Of a stretch of DNA of 64,000 nucleotides, positions 1 to 9,640 are shown piece by piece (the first letter of the stretch is position 1; the number at the start of each line of letters is the position of its first letter). This DNA is from CAZQHK01 sp964593455. Lineage in GTDB: Bacteria; Muiribacteriota; CAYSPT01. The stretch covers positions 19,640 to 83,639 of the forward strand of contig CAZQHK010000021.1 in NCBI GenBank assembly GCA_964593455.1. Reading direction: 5' to 3'. Under the pieces are notes generated by a model that did no database searches, was not told the DNA's origin, and worked only from the letters and a program-made list of their open reading frames with translations. Position numbers and translations under genes: made by a program.

Positions 1-3000
1 GCGAAGCAAAAAGAGTTTTCTCCGCACCAAGGCGGAGACGGTCCAGGTCGGTCAGAGCCGTTACGCTACTTTCACCGATGTCAACGGATTTTATGCTTTC
101 ACCAACCTGCCTCCGGGAAACTATCACGTGGAAGCCTCCGGAGCCACCTACAAGGTCCAGACATCCGTGAGCACATCTTCCAAGCAGGCTACCGTGACAG
201 ACATGCAGATGGAGCTTCCCGGCACACTGAGCGGCACCTGCCTTCTGGAAGACGAATCGTCGGACCACTCAGGCACCTATGTCATCCTCAAGGAAACAGA
301 ATATATCGCGTACACCGAAACCAACGGATCGTTCGAGCTTGACGAGGTGCCGGCGGGGACCTACCAGTTGGGATTCTGGCACGAAGATTACGAACCTTAC
401 GACTACACCGGCGACATCACCGTTACTGCCGGCGGGACGCACCCCCTGGGACAGGTCAACCTGGAATACATCAGCGGCGGGACCATCGACGGCACTATTA
501 CCGCCCAGGACGACCAGGCGGTGGAGGAAGCCATGGTGAAACTCGATAATTCCCCCTACTTTGCCCTGACTGATTCAAACGGCGAGTACCAGATGGACGG
601 GATCAGGATCGGCACCTACACCGTCACTATCAGCCACAGCTTAATCGAGACCAGCGTCCAGGAGACGAGTGTGGCGATTAGTAAAACCGCTACGGCTATC
701 GTGGACAAGAGTCTGACCGACAACGCTCCCCCCGTCTGGGAAAGCACTCCCGGAGTTTTGTATGCCTTCGACCTCGATCCTGAGACCGACGACCGGCTGG
801 CAGTGGAGTTCAACAGGGCCCTGGACGCATGTCCGCCTGTCACCTACGTCCTTTATTATGACCTGGCCGAGTCTTGGGACCCGGATAACTGGGCCAACAA
901 TAACCCGGCCGAACTTTCAAGTGGTGACCTTTATGAAGGAATCAAAGCTGATTACGGCTACCTGCTCACCGGTCTTACAGCCGGCAGCCGGTACATATTT
1001 GGTATCCGGGCTAAGGACCGGCACGACAACATTGAGTACAACACCGCCGAGTACATCAGCGTACCGAACGACGGCACGGTAACCGCGGCGGAACGTGAAA
1101 ACCTGCTGGCGGCCATCGGCCGGGTAGGTATCGGGACTACCAACCCCAGCGGACTCTTCCACGTGCAACCGCTTACCGGAGAAGCTTTCGTGGTCAGTGA
1201 AGCCGACGGGTACGTGGGGATCGGGACCAGCACCCCCAGCGAGGCCCTGACGGTGGGCTCGGACAACTTCACGGTGACCATGACCGGGGAGGTCACTGCC
1301 GGCGACTGGAAAGGCAGTGCCATCGGGTTGACCTATGGTGGAACCGGGGCAACTGACGCTTCTGGTGCCAGGACCAACCTGGGACTCGGCGGTCTGGCCA
1401 CCCTGAACGCGGTCGCCGGCGGCGCCGGCGGCACCATCACCGACGCCAGTATCACCGACGCCGATATCAATTCCGCCGCCGGCATCAGCGGGACCAAGAT
1501 CGATCCCGATTTCGGCGCTCAGCACGTCATCACTACCGGTACGATCAGTGTGGGCACCACCCTGGGAATAACAGCGGAAACGGGGATGATCCGATGGGAC
1601 GGCACCAATTTCAAAGGTTACAACGGCACCGACTGGCAAGAACTCGACAGCACCGCCACCCTGGAAACCGGTTGGGCCAGGAGCGGTTCCATCATCTCCA
1701 CGGCCGTACTCACCGACGAGGTGGGTATCGGGACCTCGGCTCCCACTGAGACCTTGACGGTGAACGGCAATATCAATGTCGGCACCAGCAGCACCTACTA
1801 CACCGGGTTTAGCACCGGTGACAACATATTCGGGATCTACGCCGACGACCAGGTCAACACCGGGTACACCGACGGCCTGAGCTCCATTGTCAAAGCCAGC
1901 ACCGGCGGTGACGGAAACGGGGGAATCAGGGCTGTCCAGGCAACGGGTATGACCGACACCAGCGGTGTCCTGGGCGAACTGTACGGTGTATCCGCCTATG
2001 CCGTACAGAACCTGAGTTCCGACGTGCAGGCCAATATATATGGTGTCATGGGCTATGCCCAGCTTTTTGAAACGACCGAAAGTAATACTCCCGACGGGTA
2101 CCTGGCCGGCGTCATGGGGATATACGACACAGCCGGGGTCGATCCCGTTATTACCCTGACCAATCCCGGCGCCAAGGCGGCCGTGATCGGGGTGGTGAAA
2201 GACAACGCCAACAGTAAACCTCACGCCGCTGTCATGGCCTTCATGGAAGGCGACTCCACCGGGACCACCGTGCCCGCGGCTTTTAAGGCGGTCAGCGTCC
2301 GGAGTACAGCCGGGGGCGGCTTTGACTACGGGCTCGATTTGTTTGACGAGGCCGGTTACGGCCAAAACATTCAGACCGCCGATATCCGGTTCTCAAACGG
2401 CAGCACTATCGGGGGGGCATCGGCCGACATTTCCATCGACAGTTTCGGCCGGTTCGGAATCGGAACATCAATTCCCTCTACCGCACTACACGTGCTTACC
2501 GACGAAGCCGACGCCAATGTCACCCTGGTTACCTTTGATCGCACCACCGCCAGTGCCGCTGATGACGACAGTTTCAACCTCCTTTTCAACCACGAGAACG
2601 ATAACAATGAGGTGGAAGATTTTGCCATGATCTCGCTCATTGCCACCGATGTCAGCGACGGCACTGAAGCCGGAGCATTGGCTTTCAGCGTAGCCGACGG
2701 TGTGGACGGATTATTGACCGAAATACTGCGATTGGGCGCCACCGGCATTACGCTCGGCGAAACGATCGATATAGGTTCTTTTTTCGTTCCCTTTACCGGA
2801 TTTGAATCCGGCGACAAAGTCATCGAGATCTACGCTGAGGACAATACCAATGACGGGACCTCAGACGGTATCTTTTCGTTCATCAAAGCCACTACCGCCG
2901 GCGACGGCAGCGGCACCATTACCGGTGTTCACGGGTGGAGCCTGGCTGATTCTGCCAGTATCCTCAGCGAGGTCTACGGGGTGAAAGGTATCGCTTACCA

Positions 3001-3622
3001 GATGTCAGGCTCAGATGTGCAGGACAATATGTACGGGGTTAAAGGACACCTGTACGTATTCGAATCAGACGAGGCCGACACGGCCGACGGATACCTGGCT
3101 GGAGTTCTTGGTCTCTATGAAACTCCCGGTGTTGATCCCACCGTTTCTTTTGACACCCCGGGGGTTAAAGCGGCCCTCATAGGCCTGGTAAAAGGAGACG
3201 TCAACACCATCCCACACGCAGCCGTCATGGCCTTTGCCGAAGGGACCACAACCGGCGCCGCCATCCCCGCCGCTTTCAAAGCGGTCAACCAGCGTACCAC
3301 CGCCAACCTGGGATTCAATTACGGACTGGATCTATTAAACGAGGCGTCAGTAGGCGACACCATCAACGCCGGAGGAGCCGATATCAGGCTCTCCGACGGC
3401 GGCAAGATCGGTGGTCCGGCGGGACACTTGCTCATAGATTCGTCGGGTAAGGTCGGAGTGGGGATCACACCACAGAGAACTTTACACGTCAACGATGTTC
3501 TGCGTTTGGAACCTCAGGCGGCTCCCCCGACCGGAGGTCTGGGAGATTTGTATGTCGGAACAGATAACAAACTCTATTTTCATAACGGGACCGCCTGGAA
3601 AGAAGTCTCACTGGTTCCGTAA
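1..3622 (+). CDS. Large secreted repeat protein, 5'-truncated by window edge
   Basis: The frame is open from base 2 to the TAA at 3620-3622, so the true start lies upstream; the GTG at 128 is internal. Seen: two or three carboxypeptidase-regulatory-like beta modules (PPGNYHVEA, VPAGTYQLGFW and IRIGTYTVTI style ends) over the first ~220 residues, then a fibronectin-III-like segment (about bases 730-1080). After that come repeated VGIGT-S-PS-LTV units, as in bacterial tail-fibre-like and cell-surface proteins. Two ~210-residue modules (about 1790-2410 and 2780-3420) are clearly duplicates of each other, sharing GYLAGV, PHAAVMAF and IPAAFKAV-like blocks. Product is probably an extracellular structural or adhesin-like protein. 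The N-terminal signal and any anchor are outside the window. No catalytic motif was seen. Confidence 0.85.
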   Translation, partial: RSKKSFLRTKAETVQVGQSRYATFTDVNGFYAFTNLPPGNYHVEASGATYKVQTSVSTSSKQATVTDMQMELPGTLSGTCLLEDESSDHSGTYVILKETEYIAYTETNGSFELDEVPAGTYQLGFWHEDYEPYDYTGDITVTAGGTHPLGQVNLEYISGGTIDGTITAQDDQAVEEAMVKLDNSPYFALTDSNGEYQMDGIRIGTYTVTISHSLIETSVQETSVAISKTATAIVDKSLTDNAPPVWESTPGVLYAFDLDPETDDRLAVEFNRALDACPPVTYVLYYDLAESWDPDNWANNNPAELSSGDLYEGIKADYGYLLTGLTAGSRYIFGIRAKDRHDNIEYNTAEYISVPNDGTVTAAERENLLAAIGRVGIGTTNPSGLFHVQPLTGEAFVVSEADGYVGIGTSTPSEALTVGSDNFTVTMTGEVTAGDWKGSAIGLTYGGTGATDASGARTNLGLGGLATLNAVAGGAGGTITDASITDADINSAAGISGTKIDPDFGAQHVITTGTISVGTTLGITAETGMIRWDGTNFKGYNGTDWQELDSTATLETGWARSGSIISTAVLTDEVGIGTSAPTETLTVNGNINVGTSSTYYTGFSTGDNIFGIYADDQVNTGYTDGLSSIVKASTGGDGNGGIRAVQATGMTDTSGVLGELYGVSAYAVQNLSSDVQANIYGVMGYAQLFETTESNTPDGYLAGVMGIYDTAGVDPVITLTNPGAKAAVIGVVKDNANSKPHAAVMAFMEGDSTGTTVPAAFKAVSVRSTAGGGFDYGLDLFDEAGYGQNIQTADIRFSNGSTIGGASADISIDSFGRFGIGTSIPSTALHVLTDEADANVTLVTFDRTTASAADDDSFNLLFNHENDNNEVEDFAMISLIATDVSDGTEAGALAFSVADGVDGLLTEILRLGATGITLGETIDIGSFFVPFTGFESGDKVIEIYAEDNTNDGTSDGIFSFIKATTAGDGSGTITGVHGWSLADSASILSEVYGVKGIAYQMSGSDVQDNMYGVKGHLYVFESDEADTADGYLAGVLGLYETPGVDPTVSFDTPGVKAALIGLVKGDVNTIPHAAVMAFAEGTTTGAAIPAAFKAVNQRTTANLGFNYGLDLLNEASVGDTINAGGADIRLSDGGKIGGPAGHLLIDSSGKVGVGITPQRTLHVNDVLRLEPQAAPPTGGLGDLYVGTDNKLYFHNGTAWKEVSLVP

Positions 3623-3691
3623 TCTCACCATATTATAGCGATTTCAGACCATCCAGGCAACTTTCGCCACCTGAGAAAGCATCAAAATGTT

Positions 3692-3722
3692 TTGACACCA
3701 ACGGTTCAGTTTGCCGTATGTT
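3692..3722 (+). promoter_or_regulatory. Possible sigma70 promoter for the membrane protein at 3785
   Basis: TTGACA at 3692-3697 and TATGTT at 3717-3722 are separated by 19 bases, which is longer than ideal. No better -10 is seen at 17 bases. A good ribosome site (GGGAG, about 3773-3777) follows before the ATG at 3785. Confidence 0.3.
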
Positions 3723-3784
3723 ATTATAAACTATATTCCTAATACGCTGAGGGATAGCGCTTCTCGTGAGGCGGGAGAACTCTT

Positions 3785-5746
3785 ATGAAAGATTATGACG
3801 GGCAACCTCCCTCCGATTGTTTTGACATCAAGGGATGGCTCCTGGCAGGTGTCTGTGCTCTGGTGGCGGCACTTCTCTTCATGGGCCCCATTTTAACCAA
3901 TCCCAGCCAACTGGCGACGGGGATCAGATCTCATAACAGCTTCCCGGTCATTCTATTTAACTGGTGGTTCGGCAAAGCTTTTTGGGACATACATACAAGT
4001 CCGATTTTTTGCCCCTATTTTGCGCATCCGTTTGGCACGAACTTAGCCATGCTCGATGCATTTCTCATCCATGTTTTGCATGGCGCGATACAGCCTGCAG
4101 CCGGAATACTGACAGCCCGAAACCTTTTTCAGATCATTTTACTTGTTTTTAGCACATTGTGTTCCTTTGCTCTCATTAAACACTATGTTCAACATACCAT
4201 AGCAGCCATGGTAGGGGCTTTGCTGGCGACCTATCACTTGCTCACTTCGGATTTTCTGTATTATGACAATATCTATTATTTCGTGGTGTTTGGTTTTATT
4301 TCTTTGACCGTGCTGCTATGGGAACGATGTGTTGGGAAACGGAGAATCGTTATAGCTGCCGGTTGTTCTCTTTTTCTCACTTTTATGGCTACCAGTTACT
4401 ATGGAATTTCAACCGTGTTCCTTATCAGTTTTCTCTGTATCGCTTCATGGACGAAACATCGCTCTCACATGAACAGGAAAATCATCGATACCGTGCTGGT
4501 TTTCGGGATCGCCTTCATGGGACTTTGCCTGGTATATATTTCAGGATTTTTTCTCACTCCGGGAGGACATGACCTGGTAACGGAAGTGATCGTGGGCCAG
4601 AAAGATGTCCGTATTATTCAAGGGAGTTTGACTGATAACGGCAAATTTGAAGTTTTTAAAAGAGATTTCAAGGAAGCAGTACAAAGCAAGAGCGCGGTGA
4701 AGGCCGGCCGAAGTGTTCAAAAAACGATGTTTTCCACGCCGCTTTCATCATTTTTCACTCTTCCCTCCAACTTGAGAAACCGGCGGACTGGAGCTCAACC
4801 GGAAAAAAGTTTTTATTTGGGCTATCTCCGGTTAATCATCGCACTCGCGGGTATATGTCTTGGAGGCAAAACAATCAGGCGATGGGGATTGGCAGCACTA
4901 ATCTTCTTTCTTTTAGGACTCGGATCGCCGATACGGCTGGGAAATCACCTGGTCCCCGGATTATGGTCGATGGTAAAAACTCTTGTCCCCGGGACTTCGT
5001 TCCTCTCTCAGCCGTCACGTTTTCTCGTAGTCCTTCATATAGCACTCGGAGTGTGCTGCGCGGCGGGTTTGAAACGATTAATGAGTTCTCGTTCCAGGAT
5101 TACCAAATATCTGGGCGTGATAATCATCATGGCCGTGTTGGCAGAAACGGCTTTCACCGCCTGGTATTTGAGGTTTAATGTTCATTCCATGCAAATACCC
5201 GAATGCTATCAATACGTGCGGTCCGACCGGGAAAACTGTGCACTGATGGACATCTATCCCCCGGAGACTGATGAAAAAACAGTGCAGGAGATCATGATAA
5301 CCCAGATAGTTCACAACAAAGCCGTGCAAATGCCCCCCGCAATATATTCACCATCTCTGGCCTTCCTGCCGCACAGACTGTTTCTCGGGTTGCTTATTGA
5401 AAGACTGGCAAACGATAAAGCCATCAACGAGATAATCCCATTAGCCTCCAAAAAGTTCGTGGCATTATTGCAGGGCTTTAAAATAAAGTATGTTGTTCTT
5501 CATATGTACCTGTTTGATAAGTATACCGGCTCAAAACTGCTCAGGATCCTCACCAATGATTTTGGTTCTCCGGTCGATCAAACCGGTAACAGGTACATTT
5601 TCCGCACCTATAATGACGGGTCCATCAAAAAACAACCTCTGCCGGCACTGATCCGTGACGGGCTTACTCTTGAACACCTGCTTACCCTGGTGGACCAATC
5701 AGACAGCTTTGCCGATCTTCTGGAAAAACTTTTAAAAAAAAATTAA
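3785..5746 (+). CDS. Polytopic inner-membrane protein, GT-C glycosyltransferase-like
   Basis: 653 residues. A hydrophobic N-terminal segment (WLLAGVCALVAALLFMG) is followed by about ten further predicted membrane helices up to residue ~450, then a soluble C-terminal domain of ~200 residues. This architecture (many helices, then a soluble tail) resembles GT-C fold integral-membrane glycosyltransferases and O-antigen/mannosyl transferase-like proteins. I see no clear DxD or other diagnostic motif that fixes a donor or acceptor. GGGAG upstream supports the ATG. The gene is more AT-rich than the upstream secreted-protein gene. It stands alone on the plus strand; no sugar-biosynthesis neighbours are present, so function stays at family level. 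Confidence 0.7.
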   Translation: MKDYDGQPPSDCFDIKGWLLAGVCALVAALLFMGPILTNPSQLATGIRSHNSFPVILFNWWFGKAFWDIHTSPIFCPYFAHPFGTNLAMLDAFLIHVLHGAIQPAAGILTARNLFQIILLVFSTLCSFALIKHYVQHTIAAMVGALLATYHLLTSDFLYYDNIYYFVVFGFISLTVLLWERCVGKRRIVIAAGCSLFLTFMATSYYGISTVFLISFLCIASWTKHRSHMNRKIIDTVLVFGIAFMGLCLVYISGFFLTPGGHDLVTEVIVGQKDVRIIQGSLTDNGKFEVFKRDFKEAVQSKSAVKAGRSVQKTMFSTPLSSFFTLPSNLRNRRTGAQPEKSFYLGYLRLIIALAGICLGGKTIRRWGLAALIFFLLGLGSPIRLGNHLVPGLWSMVKTLVPGTSFLSQPSRFLVVLHIALGVCCAAGLKRLMSSRSRITKYLGVIIIMAVLAETAFTAWYLRFNVHSMQIPECYQYVRSDRENCALMDIYPPETDEKTVQEIMITQIVHNKAVQMPPAIYSPSLAFLPHRLFLGLLIERLANDKAINEIIPLASKKFVALLQGFKIKYVVLHMYLFDKYTGSKLLRILTNDFGSPVDQTGNRYIFRTYNDGSIKKQPLPALIRDGLTLEHLLTLVDQSDSFADLLEKLLKKN

Positions 5747-5878
5747 AAAAATCCTAAAGTTTTTCTCCAACGTGCCGATACATTTAATGGGAAGCTCTTG
5801 CAAACCAGAATAATTCACAATTTTTCGTTCTGATGCAATGTTCAGAAGGAGGACATGGAGGAAAGGAGGCCTCGCCCG

Positions 5879-6037
5879 ATGAACTGCCCAATCTGCCAGG
5901 CCAGAATGTCAAAAAAAACTTATAAAGACTCCGAAATGAAGCATTCCGCCTTGAAATGCTGTGAGTGTTCCTTCGTTATTTTCTACAAAGGAATACAGGA
6001 ACTGGATAGTTATCTGGAGACCAATCCGATCATATAG
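5879..6037 (+). CDS. Small zinc-ribbon protein
   Basis: 52 residues from the ATG at 5879, which has AAAGGAGG at 5862-5869 with 9-base spacing. An earlier in-frame ATG at 5855 sits only 2 bases after its AAGGAGG and is less likely. Seen: CPIC near the N-terminus and CCEC about 26 residues later, giving two CxxC knuckles of a zinc ribbon, then a short helix (GIQELDSYLE). Such mini-ribbons often act as transcription or nucleic-acid accessory factors, but nothing here assigns a partner. A strong imperfect inverted repeat follows at 6112-6187. Confidence 0.6.
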   Translation: MNCPICQARMSKKTYKDSEMKHSALKCCECSFVIFYKGIQELDSYLETNPII

Positions 6038-6111
6038 TCTTCCTATTATGGTTTTATATCACGAGAAACGGCTCCCCGGGAAGACTGCCACTTCCAGAAG
6101 AGCCGCGCCCT

Positions 6112-6187
6112 ACAATGCGGGGACGTATTCCGTCATCACCGTTCGCCCCTTCCGGTCGATGAAGAAATGAATACATCCTCGCATTGT
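6112..6187. repeat. Long imperfect inverted repeat between two small genes
   Basis: The arm at 6112-6130 (ACAATGCGGGGACGTATTC) is the near-exact reverse complement of 6169-6187, with two mismatches over 19 bases and a 38-base loop that has its own short pairing (TCATC with GATGA, ACCG with CGGT). There is no T-tract, so it is not a standard intrinsic terminator. It could be a structured RNA or a palindromic mobile remnant. Confidence 0.6.
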
Positions 6188-6243
6188 CTTGTATCGGTCA
6201 AACCTTTCCGGACGGTAACAATCTTTTCTTTCTTGACAGACTG

Positions 6244-6252
6244 TGGTATGAT
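6244..6252 (+). promoter_or_regulatory. Extended -10 element before the small gene at 6286
   Basis: TGGTATGAT is a TGn plus a five-of-six -10 match. The nearby TTGACA (6233-6238) is only 8 bases upstream, so it cannot be its -35. Transcription would start near 6259, leaving a ~27-base leader. Confidence 0.4.
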
Positions 6253-6285
6253 GCAGGCGGATTTGGAGAAAGAAAGCATACACTG

Positions 6286-6483
6286 ATGAATACAAATGAA
6301 GATCGCCTGCTGGCAGAGATACTGATCGAACTCGAGGAACATTTCGATGTTCCGGAAGCCGAGGTTTCGGAAGAGTACTATCAGGGCTGGAACGACGCGA
6401 TCAAAGCCGTCCGGCTGACTGTGTTTGAAACCTTGCTATCCCGTTTGTTCAATTCTTCCGCCGGCGGACAGCAACTCCACTAG
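6286..6483 (+). CDS. Small hypothetical protein
   Basis: 65 residues from the ATG at 6286 (MNTNEDRLLAEILIELEEHF). The open frame begins at 6184 but the upstream codons overlap the promoter region, so 6286 is chosen. The protein is acidic and predicted helical (ILIELEEHFDV, YQGWNDAIKAVRLTVFETLL) with no membrane segment or cysteine. I do not recognise a family. It converges on the TPR/barrel gene on the other strand, with 8 bases between the stops. Confidence 0.5.
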   Translation: MNTNEDRLLAEILIELEEHFDVPEAEVSEEYYQGWNDAIKAVRLTVFETLLSRLFNSSAGGQQLH

Positions 6484-6491
6484 CAGCCGGG

Positions 6492-9287
6492 TTATAACCT
6501 GAAACGAATACCGGTTTGATACATCACATCACGGTCTTCGTCGTCACGCCGCTCGAAGCTATAATCCCCGTCAAAATACCAGGCCCAGCGGCCGGTAATA
6601 TTATAATCAAGAAGAAGGCCCACTGAATGCGTGTCAACATCCACGGCCCGGCTCGATCCGAATACTACATCATAACCGAGCCAGTAGCTGAGCCGGTCTT
6701 CCGCTTTGTCACGAAGATCGAACGATAGCAGGTATTCATGATCTTTGGGGTTGGTGTAGGAACGTATTCCACCTCTCAGCTGGATGTTTTCCCTGATCGA
6801 AGGACGGTACCGGGCCAGTATTCCCAGGGCGTTTCTGGAAGGACCCTGAAGCGTCTGGCCGAGATGCCTGGCCGACACTTGGAACGAGAGGTCCGGCCGG
6901 GCATCTATATCAAGCGCCATGGTTATAATATCGGAAGTTGAAACATCCACATCGGTGGTGTTTGGCCGGGGGGTAACCAGGATATCACGTTTCAGGGCCA
7001 TCGACAGGAAGTAGTTCCGGTACTGTTTGCCGGTCACGGCGAATCCCGACACCTGGTTTTCCGTACCGGCGAGATTGAAATGGTTGGTTCCCGTGTTACG
7101 GAAACTGTTGGAGTCGGCCCTGAACCACCACATCGTTTCGCCGGGCCGATGCCGGCGGTGACCGAAAGAAAACGCGTTTCCCTTGAGCTTGAATTCCGTC
7201 CGGTTTAGCGGGAAATAGATCTGGCGGTGTTCGCTCTGCCGGTACCGGAACAAATATTCGTCTCCCGACCGTGTACGCCGGTTGATGGTAACCAGTTCTT
7301 CCGTCTCTTCATACCGCCGATCAAAGGTCGCGCGAAGCGGATTGTAATCCTTGAAGATCCTGGACCTGAACCTGATATCAAGGTCAGGCCGACGGGATTT
7401 GGTAAGATCGTCAAGAGCGGTTCTGGCATCCCGGCTGGCGGGATTAAACTCCAGCGCTTGGCTGAAAAATTTCTCGGCTTCGGCCGGCCGGCCATCATGA
7501 AGGCTGAGTGTGCCGAGCCCGATGAGCGCCGCCGTGTTTTCCGGCCGGGATTCGAGAATATGTTCGTAGTGCCGCCGGGCCAGTGGCACGTCCCTACTCA
7601 AACCGGTACCGCGCCCGATGGCTAAATATTCATCCACATCATTGCGGTCAAGGAGCCGTCTTTTCTGTATCCGGGCAACCTGGGCGTCAACCCGCGAATA
7701 CCAGCTTTTAAGCTGGTAGAGCATGGCCCGTACATCCGACCGGTCGGGGTCGAGAGACCGGGCCCGCTGTAAATAGTTCAAAGCCGCCTTGTTTTTGTCC
7801 AGGTAATTACACATGATACCGAGATCGACCAGCACTTCGATATTGTCCGGTTCCTCCCGGAGAAGCTCCTCGTTCAAAACGACGGCTTCCTTGAACCGGC
7901 CCTGGTAGCGGTAGGTCACCGCCAGGGCATGCATGGCCCCCCGGTCATCGGGCTTGTCTTGAAGTACCCGGCCAAAATAGGTGGCGGCTTCTTCCAGGTT
8001 ACTCATCTGTGAAAGGAGATCGGCCATTAACCGCCGCATGAATTCCGGATCGCTCGTTGTGCCGATCACCGTCTGTGCTTTTTTGAGCGCTTCCTGGTAT
8101 TTGCCCTGTTTTCTGAGCACGGTGATAATCCCGATTTCAGCCGCCATCAGGTCCGGCTCGATTGTCAGCGCCAACTGGTAAAACTCGAACGCTTCTTCAT
8201 AATCGCCTTGAGAAACGCGGAGCGCCGCCAGACCCAGAATCGATTCCGCGTCCTTTTCATTTTCCTGCAACAAGCCGTAGTACAAGTTTTCAGCCTCACT
8301 GTACTGCTCGTGACGGGACAGGTTATCCGCCCTCCCCAGGTCGCGTTTCCGTTCATGGGTAAACGCCTGCCCGCGCTGGTTCAAAACATAAACCAGGCCT
8401 TTTTGAGCTTCGTAGTCCTCCGGGTCGATCGCCAGCACCCGCCGGTAATATTCGGCGCTCATATCGTATTGTTCGATGATACCCGCCGTCTTGGCCAAAA
8501 GTATGAGAACTTCCGTATCGTCAGGATTTTTTTTAAGCAATGTCTCGCCGCGTTCCACGAGTTGATTATAATCACCCATGAGATACAACAGGCGGAACGC
8601 TTCTATCCTGGCCACTCGCAGATTAGGCTGGACGGTGAGAACCCGGTCATACAGGGCCAGTGCCTCCAAGTATTCGTTATTCCGGATATGGACGGCGGCA
8701 CGAAGCAGCATGGTCTCTACGTCCGCTGGTTCATCAGCCTGTTCTTCTTCCGGCTGTTCGGCGGCGGAAAGATCCGATTCAGGTGCGGCTACCGGGCTGG
8801 CAGCCCGTTCTTGAGACGTAACCGGTTCGGCCGGAACCGGTTCCTGGAGCTGTTTCCAGGCCAGGTAGCGCATCTGGTAGATATCTTCATATTCGGGGCT
8901 GAGATGCCGGATTTTTCTCAACAGTAGTAACGCTTGGGCCTGTTTGTCGATACTGAACAGCAAGTCCGCTTTTTCAAGGAGTATTTCCGGGTCGTCAGGG
9001 TTTTCCTCGAGAAGCACATCATATTCGTCCAGCGCCTCTTTAGCCCGGCCACGCTGAGCGAGCACGTGGGCCAGCTGAAACCGGGCGCCCCGATCGTGTT
9101 TGTTATTCAAAAGCCATTGCCTGAGCATGATTTCCATCCGCTCCAGGCGTTTTCCGTCCGCACCGCCGGACCCGGTCGCGGCCCACCCGGCGTCGTTAAG
9201 CGGCAAGACCAGCAGGAGTGCCGTCAGAATAAACAGCACCATCAAAACACGGTGACGAAAGATACGCATGTTTCCAACCGCTTTCAC
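6492..9287 (-). CDS. TPR repeat protein with C-terminal outer-membrane barrel (paralogue 1)
   Basis: 931 residues from the GTG at 9287; an ATG at 9269 (MRIFRHRVLMVLF) is an equally good start. A signal peptide (LMVLFILTALLLVLPL) is followed by a long TPR superhelix (about residues 50-640) with the A-Y-x-P pattern repeated more than ten times. The last ~280 residues show alternating hydrophobic and aromatic strands and end in YQTGIRFRL, as in YaiO/BcsC/PelB-type export proteins. Two paralogues lie at 9819-12449 and 45642-48104. By analogy these proteins may pass or bind a secreted polysaccharide across the outer membrane, but no synthase gene is nearby. A proline- and glutamate-rich linker (~residues 150-190) splits the TPR array. 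Confidence 0.8.
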   Translation of the reverse strand: MKAVGNMRIFRHRVLMVLFILTALLLVLPLNDAGWAATGSGGADGKRLERMEIMLRQWLLNNKHDRGARFQLAHVLAQRGRAKEALDEYDVLLEENPDDPEILLEKADLLFSIDKQAQALLLLRKIRHLSPEYEDIYQMRYLAWKQLQEPVPAEPVTSQERAASPVAAPESDLSAAEQPEEEQADEPADVETMLLRAAVHIRNNEYLEALALYDRVLTVQPNLRVARIEAFRLLYLMGDYNQLVERGETLLKKNPDDTEVLILLAKTAGIIEQYDMSAEYYRRVLAIDPEDYEAQKGLVYVLNQRGQAFTHERKRDLGRADNLSRHEQYSEAENLYYGLLQENEKDAESILGLAALRVSQGDYEEAFEFYQLALTIEPDLMAAEIGIITVLRKQGKYQEALKKAQTVIGTTSDPEFMRRLMADLLSQMSNLEEAATYFGRVLQDKPDDRGAMHALAVTYRYQGRFKEAVVLNEELLREEPDNIEVLVDLGIMCNYLDKNKAALNYLQRARSLDPDRSDVRAMLYQLKSWYSRVDAQVARIQKRRLLDRNDVDEYLAIGRGTGLSRDVPLARRHYEHILESRPENTAALIGLGTLSLHDGRPAEAEKFFSQALEFNPASRDARTALDDLTKSRRPDLDIRFRSRIFKDYNPLRATFDRRYEETEELVTINRRTRSGDEYLFRYRQSEHRQIYFPLNRTEFKLKGNAFSFGHRRHRPGETMWWFRADSNSFRNTGTNHFNLAGTENQVSGFAVTGKQYRNYFLSMALKRDILVTPRPNTTDVDVSTSDIITMALDIDARPDLSFQVSARHLGQTLQGPSRNALGILARYRPSIRENIQLRGGIRSYTNPKDHEYLLSFDLRDKAEDRLSYWLGYDVVFGSSRAVDVDTHSVGLLLDYNITGRWAWYFDGDYSFERRDDEDRDVMYQTGIRFRL

Positions 9288-9395
9288 AAAGCGTTACCGG
9301 CACAAATAGCCGGAAATTCTCCAGATTAAAGTATCACTATAAGAGGGATCATATCAAGAGGAGAGGTGTATGCATGTAACCTCAATCTATATAAT

Positions 9396-9520
9396 CTCCA
9401 ACCTCACTTTCCACACTTCTTGCTTGAGGGTGGGACCACTTAGCTTACGATACGGCACTTTGTATGCACTCACGTCCGGAGGACAAAATAAGCCTCCGCC
9501 CGGGTAAAAATCTCCAAAAT
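9396..9520 (+). repeat. Dispersed intergenic repeat family A, copy 1
   Basis: Starts at CTCCAACCTCACTTTCCAC, continues through TTGCTTGAGGGTGGGACCAC, and ends at GCCTCCGCCCGGGTAAAAAT. The same two conserved ends, about 80 bases apart, occur at 19462 and 28987. GGGCGG-type and CCGCCC-type ends can pair with each other. No convincing gene is encoded. Confidence 0.75.
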
Positions 9521-9607
9521 CTCCGATTGCGACACGCGGCCGGCAGGCAAGAACTAATGTCTCAAAAATAATCACGCTAGAAGAGAATTTATTTTTGAAA
9601 TGGATGA

Positions 9608-9626
9608 GATTATTCGTGAATTGTTC
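9608..9626 (+). repeat. Extra outward copy of the family B terminal repeat
   Basis: A 19-base sequence here is identical to 9797-9815 and is the inverse of 9646-9660. With 9646-9660 it forms a perfect 15-bp stem with a 19-base loop. Confidence 0.8.
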
Positions 9627-9640
9627 GAATCACAAAACAC

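Noticed and set aside
917..2365. Long open frame on the minus strand
   Set aside because: Antisense shadow of the repeat-rich secreted protein at 1-3622, with no ribosome site and low-complexity translation.
6233..6252. TTGACA and TATGAT as a -35/-10 pair
   Set aside because: Spacing is only 8 bases; kept only the extended -10.
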